DNA of 64,000 nt from Exiguobacterium oxidotolerans JCM 12280 (lineage in GTDB: Bacteria > Bacillota > Bacilli > Exiguobacteriales > Exiguobacteriaceae). The stretch lies in contig NZ_JNIS01000001.1 in NCBI RefSeq assembly GCF_000702625.1, positions 2,608,001 through 2,672,000 of the forward strand, read 5' to 3'. The notes below the pieces were generated by a model. That model worked only from the letters and a program-made list of their open reading frames with translations, was not told the DNA's origin and made no database searches. A program made the position numbers and the translations under genes. Of this stretch, positions 45,662 through 55,355 are shown one piece after another; position 1 is the first letter of the stretch, and each line of letters begins with the position of its first letter.

Positions 45662-46741
45662 TTAACCGATTGCTTGAATGCGGTCGTTGCCAACCAGGAT
45701 CAACTGACTATTAAGATGTTTTCGGCGGACAACATAGCGTTCGAACTGTTTTGTTGCGATATAGGAATCCCGGTCGGATAACGTCGACAGATGGACAAGG
45801 ACGTGCTTCAAGTGCGGTTGCCCTTCACCTAACGCCAAGTGGGTCATATGGTTCGCTTCGTTGAGACGGTTCAAGAACAATTCAACTTTACAGCCCTCCT
45901 TAATCAACTCACTGATTAAGAACGAAGCTTGTTCGATGAAGCGTTCCGATTGATTATGTAAGCCGTATCCACTCGGACCCGACAAATTGAGGGCAATCGT
46001 GAACGTGTCCTGATTACTCGTCTCATAGACTTTTGCTTGCAGACGGCCGGTTTTTGCCGTCGCGTACCAGTCGATGTCCTTTGACGGTTCCGTCGTATAT
46101 GCTTTTGATCCAAGCTGGACCAATTTGTTTTTTAATGGTGAATAGCGGTCCGGACGATCACCAATCCGTAAGCGGTTCAGCAGGAAAGGTGTCGCTTGTG
46201 CCGTTAACGAAGGCAGCACCGTGAACTGCGGATAACTATCGAATGAAAATAAGTAAACGCCCATCCGCCAGGGCAGACGAATCGTTAAGATGATTTCGTC
46301 GAGTGCCGTCGGACCACGTTTGACGGTCTGGATTGGGATCGTAAACAATTCTTCCGTCAACACCAGTTCGGTATCATACGTGTGGGGATGGAGCGCGTCA
46401 CTCGTCGTGAAAACAATCCCGTCAGCAGCATGCAGCCGGAGTGAAGCTTTAAGGCCGAGTGAAGAAAAAAGTTCGAGTCCGAAAAGTTGCAGCTGGAGAT
46501 CCGTTTGTTCTTGGTTGAACATCAATCGTTCATAGTGTTTCCATTCTAACGCGACTTCCCGGCGGAGTTGCCGTTCCGTCCGGTTGACGACGACATGAAT
46601 CGTCGCGAGTGCGGCAAAAAGAAACCCGAGTCCCGAGACGACGGGGAGGAATAAGAATAAAAATGTCAATATGCAATAGACGGGAAATAATTTTTGTTCG
46701 AGCCAAAAGGGGACGGAACGTTCGATTTTCATCCGCGTCAC
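45662..46741 (-). CDS. DUF58 membrane protein
   Basis: 359 residues. Two hydrophobic helices at about 16-55, then a long soluble region with the DUF58 core (GSKAYTTEPSKDIDWYATAK) and a degenerate von Willebrand A-like fold. GTG at 46741 overlaps the moxR stop (GTGA). DUF58 proteins are regular partners of MoxR ATPases. In this operon the usual transglutaminase-core gene is replaced by other functions. Confidence 0.85.
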   Translation of the reverse strand: MTRMKIERSVPFWLEQKLFPVYCILTFLFLFLPVVSGLGFLFAALATIHVVVNRTERQLRREVALEWKHYERLMFNQEQTDLQLQLFGLELFSSLGLKASLRLHAADGIVFTTSDALHPHTYDTELVLTEELFTIPIQTVKRGPTALDEIILTIRLPWRMGVYLFSFDSYPQFTVLPSLTAQATPFLLNRLRIGDRPDRYSPLKNKLVQLGSKAYTTEPSKDIDWYATAKTGRLQAKVYETSNQDTFTIALNLSGPSGYGLHNQSERFIEQASFLISELIKEGCKVELFLNRLNEANHMTHLALGEGQPHLKHVLVHLSTLSDRDSYIATKQFERYVVRRKHLNSQLILVGNDRIQAIG

Positions 46742-47661
46742 CCAATCTCGACAGGAACTGGAATGGCATCAAGGAGATGGTACAAGACTTGGGCCTTTGT
46801 CGTCTTGATGCCCCCTTCAAGTGTCAATGTCAGGCGGTGGGCCAAGACATGTTTTGCAAGGTGTTTGATGTCCTCCGGAATGATGAAGTCGCGTTGATTC
46901 AAGAAAGCATAGCTTTGGGACGCGCGAAGCAGGGCAATCGCACCACGTGGACTGACACCGACTTCAACGAGTTCATGATTCCGTGTCGCCTGAACGATAT
47001 GCAGCAGATAATCGAGCACGTCTTGCGACGCATGGACACGTCGTGCTTCTTCCTGCCATGAAATCAAGTCCCCTCCTGACGCAATCCCGACGGCTGATCG
47101 GCGGACGTTCGTCAAAATCTCAGACAGCAAGCGGCGTTCGTTCTCAAAATCCGGATAACCGACTTCGATCGCGACCATGAACCGGTCGAGTTGGGCGTCC
47201 GGTAGTGGGAACGTTCCTGCCGATTCAATCGGGTTTTGTGTCGCGATGACAAAGAATGGGGCTGGCATCTGATAGGTCGTTCCACCGATCGAGACTTGAC
47301 GTTCTTCCATCGCTTCGAGCAATGCCGATTGTGTCCGCGGGACGGCGCGGTTGATCTCATCGATCAAGACGACGTTTGCAAACAACGGTCCACGCTTATT
47401 CTCGAACTCCTGCGTCTTTAAGTTGAAGAAGTCTGAACCGATGACATCGGACGGAAGCAAATCCGCCGTGAACTGAATCCGCGAGAAGGCACTTTCAAAG
47501 CTCTGAGCGAGCGCTTTGGCGAGCATCGTTTTCCCTGTTCCCGGTACATCTTCTAGTAAAATATGTCCTTCTGCGATGAGTGCCGTCAGACAGAGATCAA
47601 TGACGTCCGGTTTACCGAGATAGATGGAATTGAGTTGGTCTTTTAATTGTTGTAGTTTCAT
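46738..47661 (-). CDS. MoxR-family AAA+ ATPase
   Basis: 307 residues. Walker A EDVPGTGKTMLAKALA, Walker B VVLIDEINRA, sensor 1 ATQNP and the MoxR-specific GTFPLPDAQLDRF. Chaperone-like ATPase thought to remodel or assemble partner proteins. ATG at 47661 with GGAGGG upstream is chosen over the upstream TTG. Followed directly by the DUF58 gene. Confidence 0.92.
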   Translation of the reverse strand: MKLQQLKDQLNSIYLGKPDVIDLCLTALIAEGHILLEDVPGTGKTMLAKALAQSFESAFSRIQFTADLLPSDVIGSDFFNLKTQEFENKRGPLFANVVLIDEINRAVPRTQSALLEAMEERQVSIGGTTYQMPAPFFVIATQNPIESAGTFPLPDAQLDRFMVAIEVGYPDFENERRLLSEILTNVRRSAVGIASGGDLISWQEEARRVHASQDVLDYLLHIVQATRNHELVEVGVSPRGAIALLRASQSYAFLNQRDFIIPEDIKHLAKHVLAHRLTLTLEGGIKTTKAQVLYHLLDAIPVPVEIG

Positions 47662-47678
47662 AGGAAATCCCTCCAAGG

Positions 47679-48368
47679 TCAAATGGTTGAGTAGCGTGCT
47701 AATTGTTGTTCGAAACGTAGAATTTCATCGTTCGTGACGATTGTTTCCGACATATCACCGTAGCGAATATTCCGATATAACTGAAAATCGACAGGGACCT
47801 CAATCCGACGTAACCAGTCTTCAAGCGTTTCGTTCGGACGACGTTGCTGACTGCGTGGTAAATGTTGCTCAAAACGAATGACCAGATCACGGACACGTGA
47901 AGACGAATACGATGAATACAGATAAGGCGATTTTCTTAAAGAAGCAGGACGAAAGATTGACTGAGCGAATGGAACATCATCCGTTACGTCTCCTGTAGGA
48001 ATGCGCCGTTTTTTCACGCGACGCGACTGAACGAGTTTCCAGACCATGAAACTAAATAAGCTGATTAAAATGACATATTGTAGATAAGAAAAGGGGGAGT
48101 CAGAGGCATCCGCTTTAAGGGATTTCCAGAGCTCTTTTGGACCAGGTCGTGGATCGATCGGTTCAAAAGGCATCTTGCCTTTTGTGTTAGTAGGTGAGTG
48201 ACCGTTTTTAAAACTAATTTCGCCGTTCGCTTCAGTTTCTGCAATCGAAGGCTTTTTAAAAGGATCCGGCATGATGTAATGCGTGTAAATATACGTCGCG
48301 GTATTTTGAAACAAGAACAGACCAATCAAAATGACACCAAGCGACATGATAAAGCGTTGTCGTAACAC
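47679..48368 (-). CDS. DUF4129-like membrane protein, first gene of the MoxR operon
   Basis: 229 residues with two membrane helices (residues ~8-27 and ~98-115) around an extracytoplasmic loop, and a cytoplasmic C-terminus with ETLEDWLRRIEVP and LYRNIRYGDMSE, resembling the DUF4129 end domain of transglutaminase-like proteins. GTG start with AAGGAGG seven bases upstream. The transglutaminase domain itself is absent. Confidence 0.7.
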   Translation of the reverse strand: MLRQRFIMSLGVILIGLFLFQNTATYIYTHYIMPDPFKKPSIAETEANGEISFKNGHSPTNTKGKMPFEPIDPRPGPKELWKSLKADASDSPFSYLQYVILISLFSFMVWKLVQSRRVKKRRIPTGDVTDDVPFAQSIFRPASLRKSPYLYSSYSSSRVRDLVIRFEQHLPRSQQRRPNETLEDWLRRIEVPVDFQLYRNIRYGDMSETIVTNDEILRFEQQLARYSTI

Positions 48369-48422
48369 AAGCGATCCTCCTTCCTGTTTTTAAGGAAAAA
48401 ATATCCATATGTACTTAGGAAG

Positions 48423-48431
48423 ATTTTAGCA
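48423..48431 (-). promoter_or_regulatory. Extended -10 promoter of the MoxR operon
   Basis: Minus strand TGCTAAAAT, an extended -10 (TG-n-TAAAAT), about 55 bases upstream of the first start codon; -35 box weak. Confidence 0.5.
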
Positions 48432-48549
48432 TACACGCTTAACAAATAAAAACAATTTTCTGAAAATAAGGGTGGGGGAAGACGATTCATTTTCAAGCGG
48501 TAAGGGTATCATTCAAACAGTGGATCTTGAAAGGGAAAGGATGTTATGC

Positions 48550-49164
48550 ATGAAATTGATTATTTTTGGGGCAACCGGTCAAACCGGACAAGAACTCGTC
48601 AAACAGGCGATTGCGCATGACCATGAGGTGACGGCGTTCGTCCGTAATCCGGATAAGTTGGAACTGAAAGATGAACGACTTCATGTCGTTACGGGGGACG
48701 TCTTGAATCAAGAGGATGTCAATGCGGCGCTTGTCGGACAAGATGCTGTTTTGACGGCGTTAGGGACAGAAAGCCTTGCCTACAGCGGATTTTTAGAACG
48801 AAGTCTCGTCCGGATCGTCAATGCGATGAAAGTCAGTGGTGTGACGCGGATTGGTTACGTCGCATCAGCAGGTGTTGATAAAGAATTACCAGGTGCACAA
48901 GGATTACTCGCACAGCAAATCTTAAAGAATCCATTACGTGATCACCGGCAAGCGATTGACTTGTTGAAACAGGCAGACGTCGACTATACGGTCGCACGAC
49001 CACTCCGTTTGATGAATGGTCCGCTAACCGGGATGTACCGCCAAACAGCTGACGGTGTACCCGACCAAGCGAAACAAATCAATCGGGCCGATGTCGCCCA
49101 TTTCCTGCTTGAAGCGATTGAACAGGAAGAATCGATTCGCGAAAGTGTCGGTCTCGCCGAATGA
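48550..49164 (+). CDS. NAD(P)-binding protein of the NmrA/atypical SDR type
   Basis: 204 residues. N-terminal GATGQTGQELVKQA is the dinucleotide-binding loop; VASAGVDKE follows. Similar to NAD(P)H-binding flavin/quinone reductase-like proteins. ATG at 48550 follows AAAGG; the open frame extends upstream without a good site. Followed by a terminator. Confidence 0.85.
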   Translation: MKLIIFGATGQTGQELVKQAIAHDHEVTAFVRNPDKLELKDERLHVVTGDVLNQEDVNAALVGQDAVLTALGTESLAYSGFLERSLVRIVNAMKVSGVTRIGYVASAGVDKELPGAQGLLAQQILKNPLRDHRQAIDLLKQADVDYTVARPLRLMNGPLTGMYRQTADGVPDQAKQINRADVAHFLLEAIEQEESIRESVGLAE

Positions 49165-49167
49165 AAA

Positions 49168-49223
49168 GAAGCCCCCATCCACGATCCTTCCTGAAAAGGA
49201 AGCAGTACCGGATGGGGGCTTTT
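49168..49223. terminator. Bidirectional terminator between NmrA-like and amylase genes
   Basis: AAGCCCCCATCC pairs with GGATGGGGGCTT around an inner small hairpin, T run after. Confidence 0.85.
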
Positions 49224-49235
49224 AAATGCGACGAA

Positions 49236-50798
<1,563 letters not shown>

Positions 50799-50800
50799 TT

Positions 50801-50816
50801 ATGAAAACGCTTGCAT
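50801..50816 (-). promoter_or_regulatory. cre (CcpA) site of the amylase gene
   Basis: Minus strand ATGCAAGCGTTTTCAT, a full match to WTGNAANCGNWNNCA, lying just downstream of the -10 box, as expected for glucose repression by blocking transcription. Confidence 0.85.
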
Positions 50817-50821
50817 TAATT

Positions 50822-50827
50822 ATTATA
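50822..50827 (-). promoter_or_regulatory. -10 box of the amylase promoter
   Basis: Perfect TATAAT on the minus strand, six bases upstream of the cre. No good -35 box. The stretch 50830-51123 otherwise shows nothing I can support beyond the promoter region of the nuclease gene. Confidence 0.6.
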
Positions 50828-51123
50828 GCAAGTTAAAACATGGGGGATATCATCCTCAAACCTTATTTATGTATCCTTTAAAATCATGACTTTTGCCTCT
50901 AGAATAGTTCGTCTGAATAATAATTCATCGTTTATTGATTCATGTTTCATCAAAAAACAGGACCTTCTAACCGTTGAACATTCATGCTAACTCTGATTTC
51001 TAGAATCCTCTAAAAAGAAGAGGTCTTTCGTCCATCTTCCGTAAGAAAGACAAGTGGTGTGAAAATGAGAGTGTAATACGGTTTGACATTGCATGTCCAT
51101 ACTTAACCTGAGGGGGAAAAAGC

Positions 51124-51945
51124 ATGAACTGGAAGTCGAAAATCAGTGGGGCACTTGTTGCGACACTCGCGTTAGGATCACTGGCCTTTACGCCGGTCAT
51201 CGCAAAAACGGATTCAACGAAGATAGTAGCGGGACCACAAGCGGTCACGTCACAATCAACAATCGATGCCTATTATCAGCCGGCAGCGGGGAAAACGGGT
51301 GCGGCATTAAAAGCATCACTGCATGACATCATCGATAATCATACGGAAGTCTCGTATGACACGGTTTGGACGGCATTAAAAGAAACCGATCAAGATCCAA
51401 GTAATGTGAACAACGTCATCGAACTGTACACGGGGAAGTCCATTTCAAAAAATAGCAACGGTGGGAACGTCGGTCAATGGAACCGAGAGCATGTTTGGGC
51501 AAAATCGCATGGGGACTTCGGAACGAGCATGGGACCAGGGACAGACTTGCATCACTTACGTCCGTCAGACGTCGTCGTCAATAGTGCTCGAGGGAACCTT
51601 GATTTTGACAATGGCGGAACGAAATATAGCGGATGCGATTGTAACCGAGATGGTGATTCATGGGAACCACCGACTCGCGTCAAAGGTGATATCGCGCGGA
51701 TGATTTTCTATATGGCGGTTCGTTATGAAGGTGGCGGCGAAATCGACTTAGAGACGTCAGAAAACGTCAACAATGGTTCAAACCCACTTCACGGAAAGTT
51801 ATCGACGTTAAAAGCGTGGAACAAACTTGACCCAGTCGATGCATTCGAAAAGAAACGCAATGACATCATTTTTGAAAAATGGCAAAAAAACCGCAATCCA
51901 TTCATTGATCATCCAGAATATGCGACAGCAATTTGGGGAAATTAA
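51124..51945 (+). CDS. Secreted endonuclease I family nuclease (Bsn/YurI-like)
   Basis: 273 residues. Signal peptide about 1-28 (LVATLALGSLAFTPVIA). The nuclease core has NREHVWAKSHGDFG, GTDLHHLRPSD and NSARGNLDFDNGG, the His-Me finger motifs of the endonuclease I family. Relatives in Bacillus are extracellular RNases/DNases. ATG has GAGGGGG upstream. Confidence 0.92.
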   Translation: MNWKSKISGALVATLALGSLAFTPVIAKTDSTKIVAGPQAVTSQSTIDAYYQPAAGKTGAALKASLHDIIDNHTEVSYDTVWTALKETDQDPSNVNNVIELYTGKSISKNSNGGNVGQWNREHVWAKSHGDFGTSMGPGTDLHHLRPSDVVVNSARGNLDFDNGGTKYSGCDCNRDGDSWEPPTRVKGDIARMIFYMAVRYEGGGEIDLETSENVNNGSNPLHGKLSTLKAWNKLDPVDAFEKKRNDIIFEKWQKNRNPFIDHPEYATAIWGN

Positions 51946-52021
51946 TCTAGCAAAAGGGGGCTGACTCAGAAGTCAGACCAACATCAATCTGTGTGACGGA
52001 CGTTTCCGTCCTCCATTAATC

Positions 52022-52064
52022 AAATGACCGATGCTCCCGCGATTCACGGGAACATCGGTCATTT
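52022..52064 (+). terminator. Terminator after the nuclease gene
   Basis: AAATGACCGATG and CATCGGTCATTT arms with an inner CCCG/CGGG pair. A second, weaker hairpin (CTGACT/AGTCAG) lies at about 51963-51978. Confidence 0.75.
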
Positions 52065-52170
52065 CTATGCACATTCTCATGGCTCAGGATAGTTTAGTGT
52101 ATGCATGAAAAGTCCGGATTCCTTTTAATCGGGAGACATCCCCATGTTTGAGTCACCCCTGTTTTTTGAT

Positions 52171-52197
52171 TGAAACTTTCCCTAGGGAAACATCGTA
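52171..52197 (+). promoter_or_regulatory. Possible ECF-sigma promoter containing a perfect palindrome
   Basis: TGAAAC (52171-52176), 17 bases, CGTA (52194-52197) resembles SigW-type promoters. The spacer opens with TTTCCCTAGGGAAA (52177-52190), a perfect 14-base palindrome. Upstream of a YdcF envelope gene. Confidence 0.4.
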
Positions 52198-52245
52198 GAA
52201 ACGGATGTAATCGAAAATAGCAGGTTGAAAGGAATCATATGACTC

Positions 52246-52830
52246 ATGGAACGGATCAAACAAGTTTTGAAAAGATATCGGATAGCAATAGCCGGAATCT
52301 TAGGTGGACTCGTCATTTTCTGGTTTAGTATCGGTTTATTTGTTGCAGAAGGGAAACGTCCCGCGGCGAACGGGAAACACTCGTTTGTCATCGTCCTCGG
52401 TGCAGGTGTCAGAGGGGAAACACCGTCACTGATATTGAAAAACCGGATTCAGGCTGCAGTTGCATACGGAAAAAAATATCCGGAAACGACTTTTATCTTG
52501 AGCGGTGGGCAGGGGAAGGGTGAAGCGATTTCAGAAGCAGAAGCGATGCGCCGTGGCATGATTGACGAAGGAATCTCTGAAAAACGTCTTGTGCTCGAAG
52601 ACAAATCGACATCGACCACTGAAAATTTACGTTTTTCAAAGGCGTTATTACCAAAAGGTGAAAATCACGTTTCAATCGTGACGTCAGATTTTCATTTGTA
52701 TCGTGCGCGTACCGAAGCGAAGAAAGTAGGATTGAATAGTGATGCGATTCCTGCAGAAACACCGTTATCTGGTGTATTGCGATATGGTATGCGTGAACGT
52801 GTCGCAATCATCGTGAAGTTTTTTGAATGA
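52246..52830 (+). CDS. YdcF/ElyC-family (DUF218) membrane protein
   Basis: 194 residues: one membrane helix at ~13-34, then the DUF218 domain with VIVLGAGVRGETPS, LSGGQGKGEAISEAEAM and VTSDFHLYRA. The family includes envelope-biogenesis factors. The stop codon is 12 bases before repeat copy C, and no separate terminator is seen in front of the repeat. Confidence 0.88.
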   Translation: MERIKQVLKRYRIAIAGILGGLVIFWFSIGLFVAEGKRPAANGKHSFVIVLGAGVRGETPSLILKNRIQAAVAYGKKYPETTFILSGGQGKGEAISEAEAMRRGMIDEGISEKRLVLEDKSTSTTENLRFSKALLPKGENHVSIVTSDFHLYRARTEAKKVGLNSDAIPAETPLSGVLRYGMRERVAIIVKFFE

Positions 52831-52841
52831 TGGATTCGGCG

Positions 52842-53200
52842 TGTAGACAAACTATTAAAAAGCGTAAACATGCGGTATTGAGATACAATCCGTTCGCGCT
52901 TCCCTGTCACGCCGCTACAGCAAAGCTGCAGGGTCGCGACCGATTGCTTTTCGTTTTAAAAGCGATTCGAGACGAATCGCGCTCTAAACCGTCTCTATGC
53001 CCGGCTTTCCGTTACGGTATTACTTAAAAAGCGTCATGTTTCGTTGACTCCTACGGGAAAAAGTGCGTTTTTAACGCACTTTCAGAGGCAGGCAAGACCC
53101 TGCTCGTTGGCCGCTAGGATCCAAGAAGCAACGGCTTGCGCCTCGCCCGAGGAAAGCAACGAAAAAAGATGCTTTATCTCCCGATAGCACTTTGTCTACA
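52842..53200 (+). repeat. Intergenic TIR repeat, copy C
   Basis: 359 bases from TGTAGACAAAC to TTTGTCTACA, same orientation as the copies near 59.5 kb, with about 30 bases missing near the left third. Non-coding. It lies between the YdcF gene and the terminator of the convergent YtxH gene; here no duplicated hairpin is seen. Confidence 0.88.
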
Positions 53201-53203
53201 GTC

Positions 53204-53237
53204 AAAAACCACCATGCCACAAGCATGATGGTTTTTG
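53204..53237. terminator. Terminator of the YtxH gene
   Basis: AAAAACCACCATG pairs with CATGATGGTTTTT (one bulge), ten bases past the YtxH stop. Confidence 0.85.
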
Positions 53238-53247
53238 ATAAAACGGT

Positions 53248-53760
53248 TTATTTATTTTGCTGTGAATTGTCTGATTGATTGTTTTGTGGGGCTTCTTCTT
53301 TTCCGAGCGCCACGTCTTTTGCTTCGACCACTTTCTCACTGATTGAAGACAGGTCACCTTTAGCTTCCGTTGCTGTATCTTTTACAGAAGAAGCATCCGA
53401 TTTAACGGTATCGAGTTCATTGTTGACTTTGTCATAGACGTTTTGAACGTCACCAGCGACTTCTTGAATGATTCCTGAAGCGCTTTTTACTTGTTCGATG
53501 ACTTGTGAAGCTTTTCCTGACGGATCTTCTTTAATAGTAGATGCTAATGATGAAACGGAATCTTTTGCGCCGCTAAGTCCTTGTTTTGTGTTTTGTCGAT
53601 TCGTTGAGCTCAGCATTGTAAGCAATCCGCCAACGACAGCTCCTAGCAACATCCCCGTAAGTAAATTGATACGACGACCTGACGAAGCTTCTTGATCGAA
53701 TTGACGATTTGGATGTTCTTGTTGAGCAGCATGTGGATCATTTTGTAGATTAGGTTCCAT
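53248..53760 (-). CDS. YtxH-domain general stress protein
   Basis: 170 residues: a short hydrophilic N-terminus, one membrane helix (INLLTGMLLGAVVGGLLTML), then a long helical tail rich in serine, lysine and aspartate. YtxH proteins are small SigB-regulated stress proteins. ATG at 53760 follows GGGAGTG. A SigB-type promoter lies 44 bases upstream. Confidence 0.82.
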   Translation of the reverse strand: MEPNLQNDPHAAQQEHPNRQFDQEASSGRRINLLTGMLLGAVVGGLLTMLSSTNRQNTKQGLSGAKDSVSSLASTIKEDPSGKASQVIEQVKSASGIIQEVAGDVQNVYDKVNNELDTVKSDASSVKDTATEAKGDLSSISEKVVEAKDVALGKEEAPQNNQSDNSQQNK

Positions 53761-53803
53761 GAATAGACACTCCCTTAAGATAATAGTTGACCATGATAGA
53801 TAT

Positions 53804-53829
53804 GTACCCTCGTCATAAAAAAGGAAAAC
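53804..53829 (-). promoter_or_regulatory. SigB-type promoter of the YtxH gene
   Basis: Minus strand GTTTTC (53829-53824), 14-base spacer, GGGTAC (53809-53804), close to the GTTTAA/GGGTAT consensus. Confidence 0.65.
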
Positions 53830-53845
53830 ATGCACTTTTCATGCA

Positions 53846-53877
53846 ACAAAAAAAGACCACCGATGTTAAAATGGTCT
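53846..53877 (-). terminator. Terminator of the 56-residue membrane protein gene
   Basis: Minus strand GACCA and TGGTC arms followed by a run of eight T residues. Confidence 0.65.
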
Positions 53878-53894
53878 CAGACGGTCAAAGTTGT

Positions 53895-54065
53895 TTAGTT
53901 TTGCTTCTCTTCATCCTGCTTTTCAGTCAGTTTACGGTTGATTTCATCGTAGTCAATTTCGATATCGTCTTGATTGCCTTTATATCCGTAGCCTTTTGAA
54001 ATGACAATGATTGAAGCGACTAAGACAAACACGATGATTAGAATGGAAACAACATAGAGCCACAT
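53895..54065 (-). CDS. 56-residue membrane protein
   Basis: ATG at 54065 behind AAAGGAGG opens MWLYVVSILIIVFVLVASII, a single N-terminal membrane helix, followed by an acidic and basic cytoplasmic tail ending KQDEEKQN. It stands just upstream of the YtxH gene on the same strand with its own terminator. No family recognised. Confidence 0.75.
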   Translation of the reverse strand: MWLYVVSILIIVFVLVASIIVISKGYGYKGNQDDIEIDYDEINRKLTEKQDEEKQN

Positions 54066-54189
54066 GATCCATTCCTCCTTTCATTCTTCTCTTTTAGTAT
54101 GACGGAAAACTGTCCGTTCGTCTAAACGAAAGTGGTGATGATGTGATAAACTATGTTCAGATTAACATGTTTAGGAACGAGGTGACGGT

Positions 54190-55293
54190 ATGAGTATATT
54201 AGTCGTAGATGACGAATTTACGAATTTAATGATTTTGGAGCGTCTGCTTGAAAATGAAGGATACGATGTCGTAAAAGCGATGAGTGGGGAAGAAGCGATC
54301 GAATTGATGGAGGACCCAGCCTTTATCGACAACTTAGATGTCGTATTACTTGATGTAGAGATGCCCGGCATTAGTGGGATTGATACAACACGGTTGATTC
54401 GAAAACGATTTGGTTTAGATGAATTGCCAATCGTCATCGTGTCTGGTCGTTCCAATGAAGAGGACATCGCGGATGGACTGGATGCGGGAGCATCAGACTA
54501 TACGACAAAACCAATTCGAAAAACGGAACTGCTTGCCCGTGTTCGAAATGCGATGTCATTAAAACAAGCGATTGATGCACGGAAACGGTATGAAAAAGTC
54601 TTACAAGAAGATTTTGATCTTGCTCAAAAGCTTCAGCAAAGTGTGTTGAGTGCAAATATCGAAGATGAAGACATTCGAATCATGGCAACCTATATTCTTT
54701 CTAAAAAACTAGCCGGAGATATGTACGCCTGGTACCGCATCTCGCAAAATAAATATGGCATCATTTTGTTTGATGTCATGGGGCATGGTGTCTCGTCAGC
54801 GTTGATTACGATGGGAATGAGCTCGATCTTGTTTGAACTCGTGCATCGCATCGGTGATCCAGCAAAAGTACTTGAAGAACTGAACCGGCAGATGAGCCGC
54901 CTTTTCCCAGGGGATGAAACGGAAATTTATTTTACTGCCGTTTATTTGTACATCGACTTGGATGAGATGAAACTTAGTTATGCGAATGCGGGACACCCAC
55001 CTGGTTTGTTACGGATGGGGGATCAAATCATCGCCCTCGAGAACACAGGATTGCCAGTCGGGATGTTTGAGGACTCACAGTATACGAGTCGGACGATCGA
55101 CTTGACGTCTCCTGGATGTATCTACCTCTATACGGATGGTTTCATGGAGCTGTATAGCAAAGGGATTGACGAAGGGATTAGTGCGATCCGTCAGTTGATC
55201 GAACAGCAAGGACCGAACATTCACCACTTGATTCAACCCGATCAAAGTGATGAGGCCGATGATTTATGTCTCGTCACGGTCGAAATCAATTAA
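54190..55293 (+). CDS. Response regulator with PP2C-type phosphatase output (RsbU/RsbP-like)
   Basis: 367 residues. Receiver domain at 1-120 with D55 in VVLLDVEMPG; short coiled coil; SpoIIE-type PP2C domain at ~150-365 (LAGDMYAW, DVMGHGVSSALITM, NAGHPPGLL, LYTDGFMELY). The first metal motif reads AGDMY rather than GGDFY. Such proteins usually dephosphorylate an anti-anti-sigma factor in general-stress control. The free Hpt protein 1.1 kb away could supply its phosphate. Confidence 0.92.
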   Translation: MSILVVDDEFTNLMILERLLENEGYDVVKAMSGEEAIELMEDPAFIDNLDVVLLDVEMPGISGIDTTRLIRKRFGLDELPIVIVSGRSNEEDIADGLDAGASDYTTKPIRKTELLARVRNAMSLKQAIDARKRYEKVLQEDFDLAQKLQQSVLSANIEDEDIRIMATYILSKKLAGDMYAWYRISQNKYGIILFDVMGHGVSSALITMGMSSILFELVHRIGDPAKVLEELNRQMSRLFPGDETEIYFTAVYLYIDLDEMKLSYANAGHPPGLLRMGDQIIALENTGLPVGMFEDSQYTSRTIDLTSPGCIYLYTDGFMELYSKGIDEGISAIRQLIEQQGPNIHHLIQPDQSDEADDLCLVTVEIN

Positions 55294-55352
55294 AAAAGCC
55301 ACTCGCTCTTTTACATGCTACGTCTTCAGCATGTAAAAGCGAGTGGTTTTTT
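55292..55352. terminator. Bidirectional terminator between phosphatase and corA genes
   Basis: Long stem: AAAAAAGCCACTCGCTTTTAC-like arms separated by ~22 bases with T runs both ways. Confidence 0.85.
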
Positions 55353-55355
55353 ATG

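Noticed and set aside
51094-51120. TTGACA near 51094 as the promoter of the nuclease gene
   Set aside because: No -10 box fits before the ribosome binding site at the right spacing; left unassigned.
54171-54467. 98-codon minus-strand frame and others antisense to the regulator-phosphatase gene
   Set aside because: The sense gene has clear receiver and PP2C motifs; the antisense frames have none.
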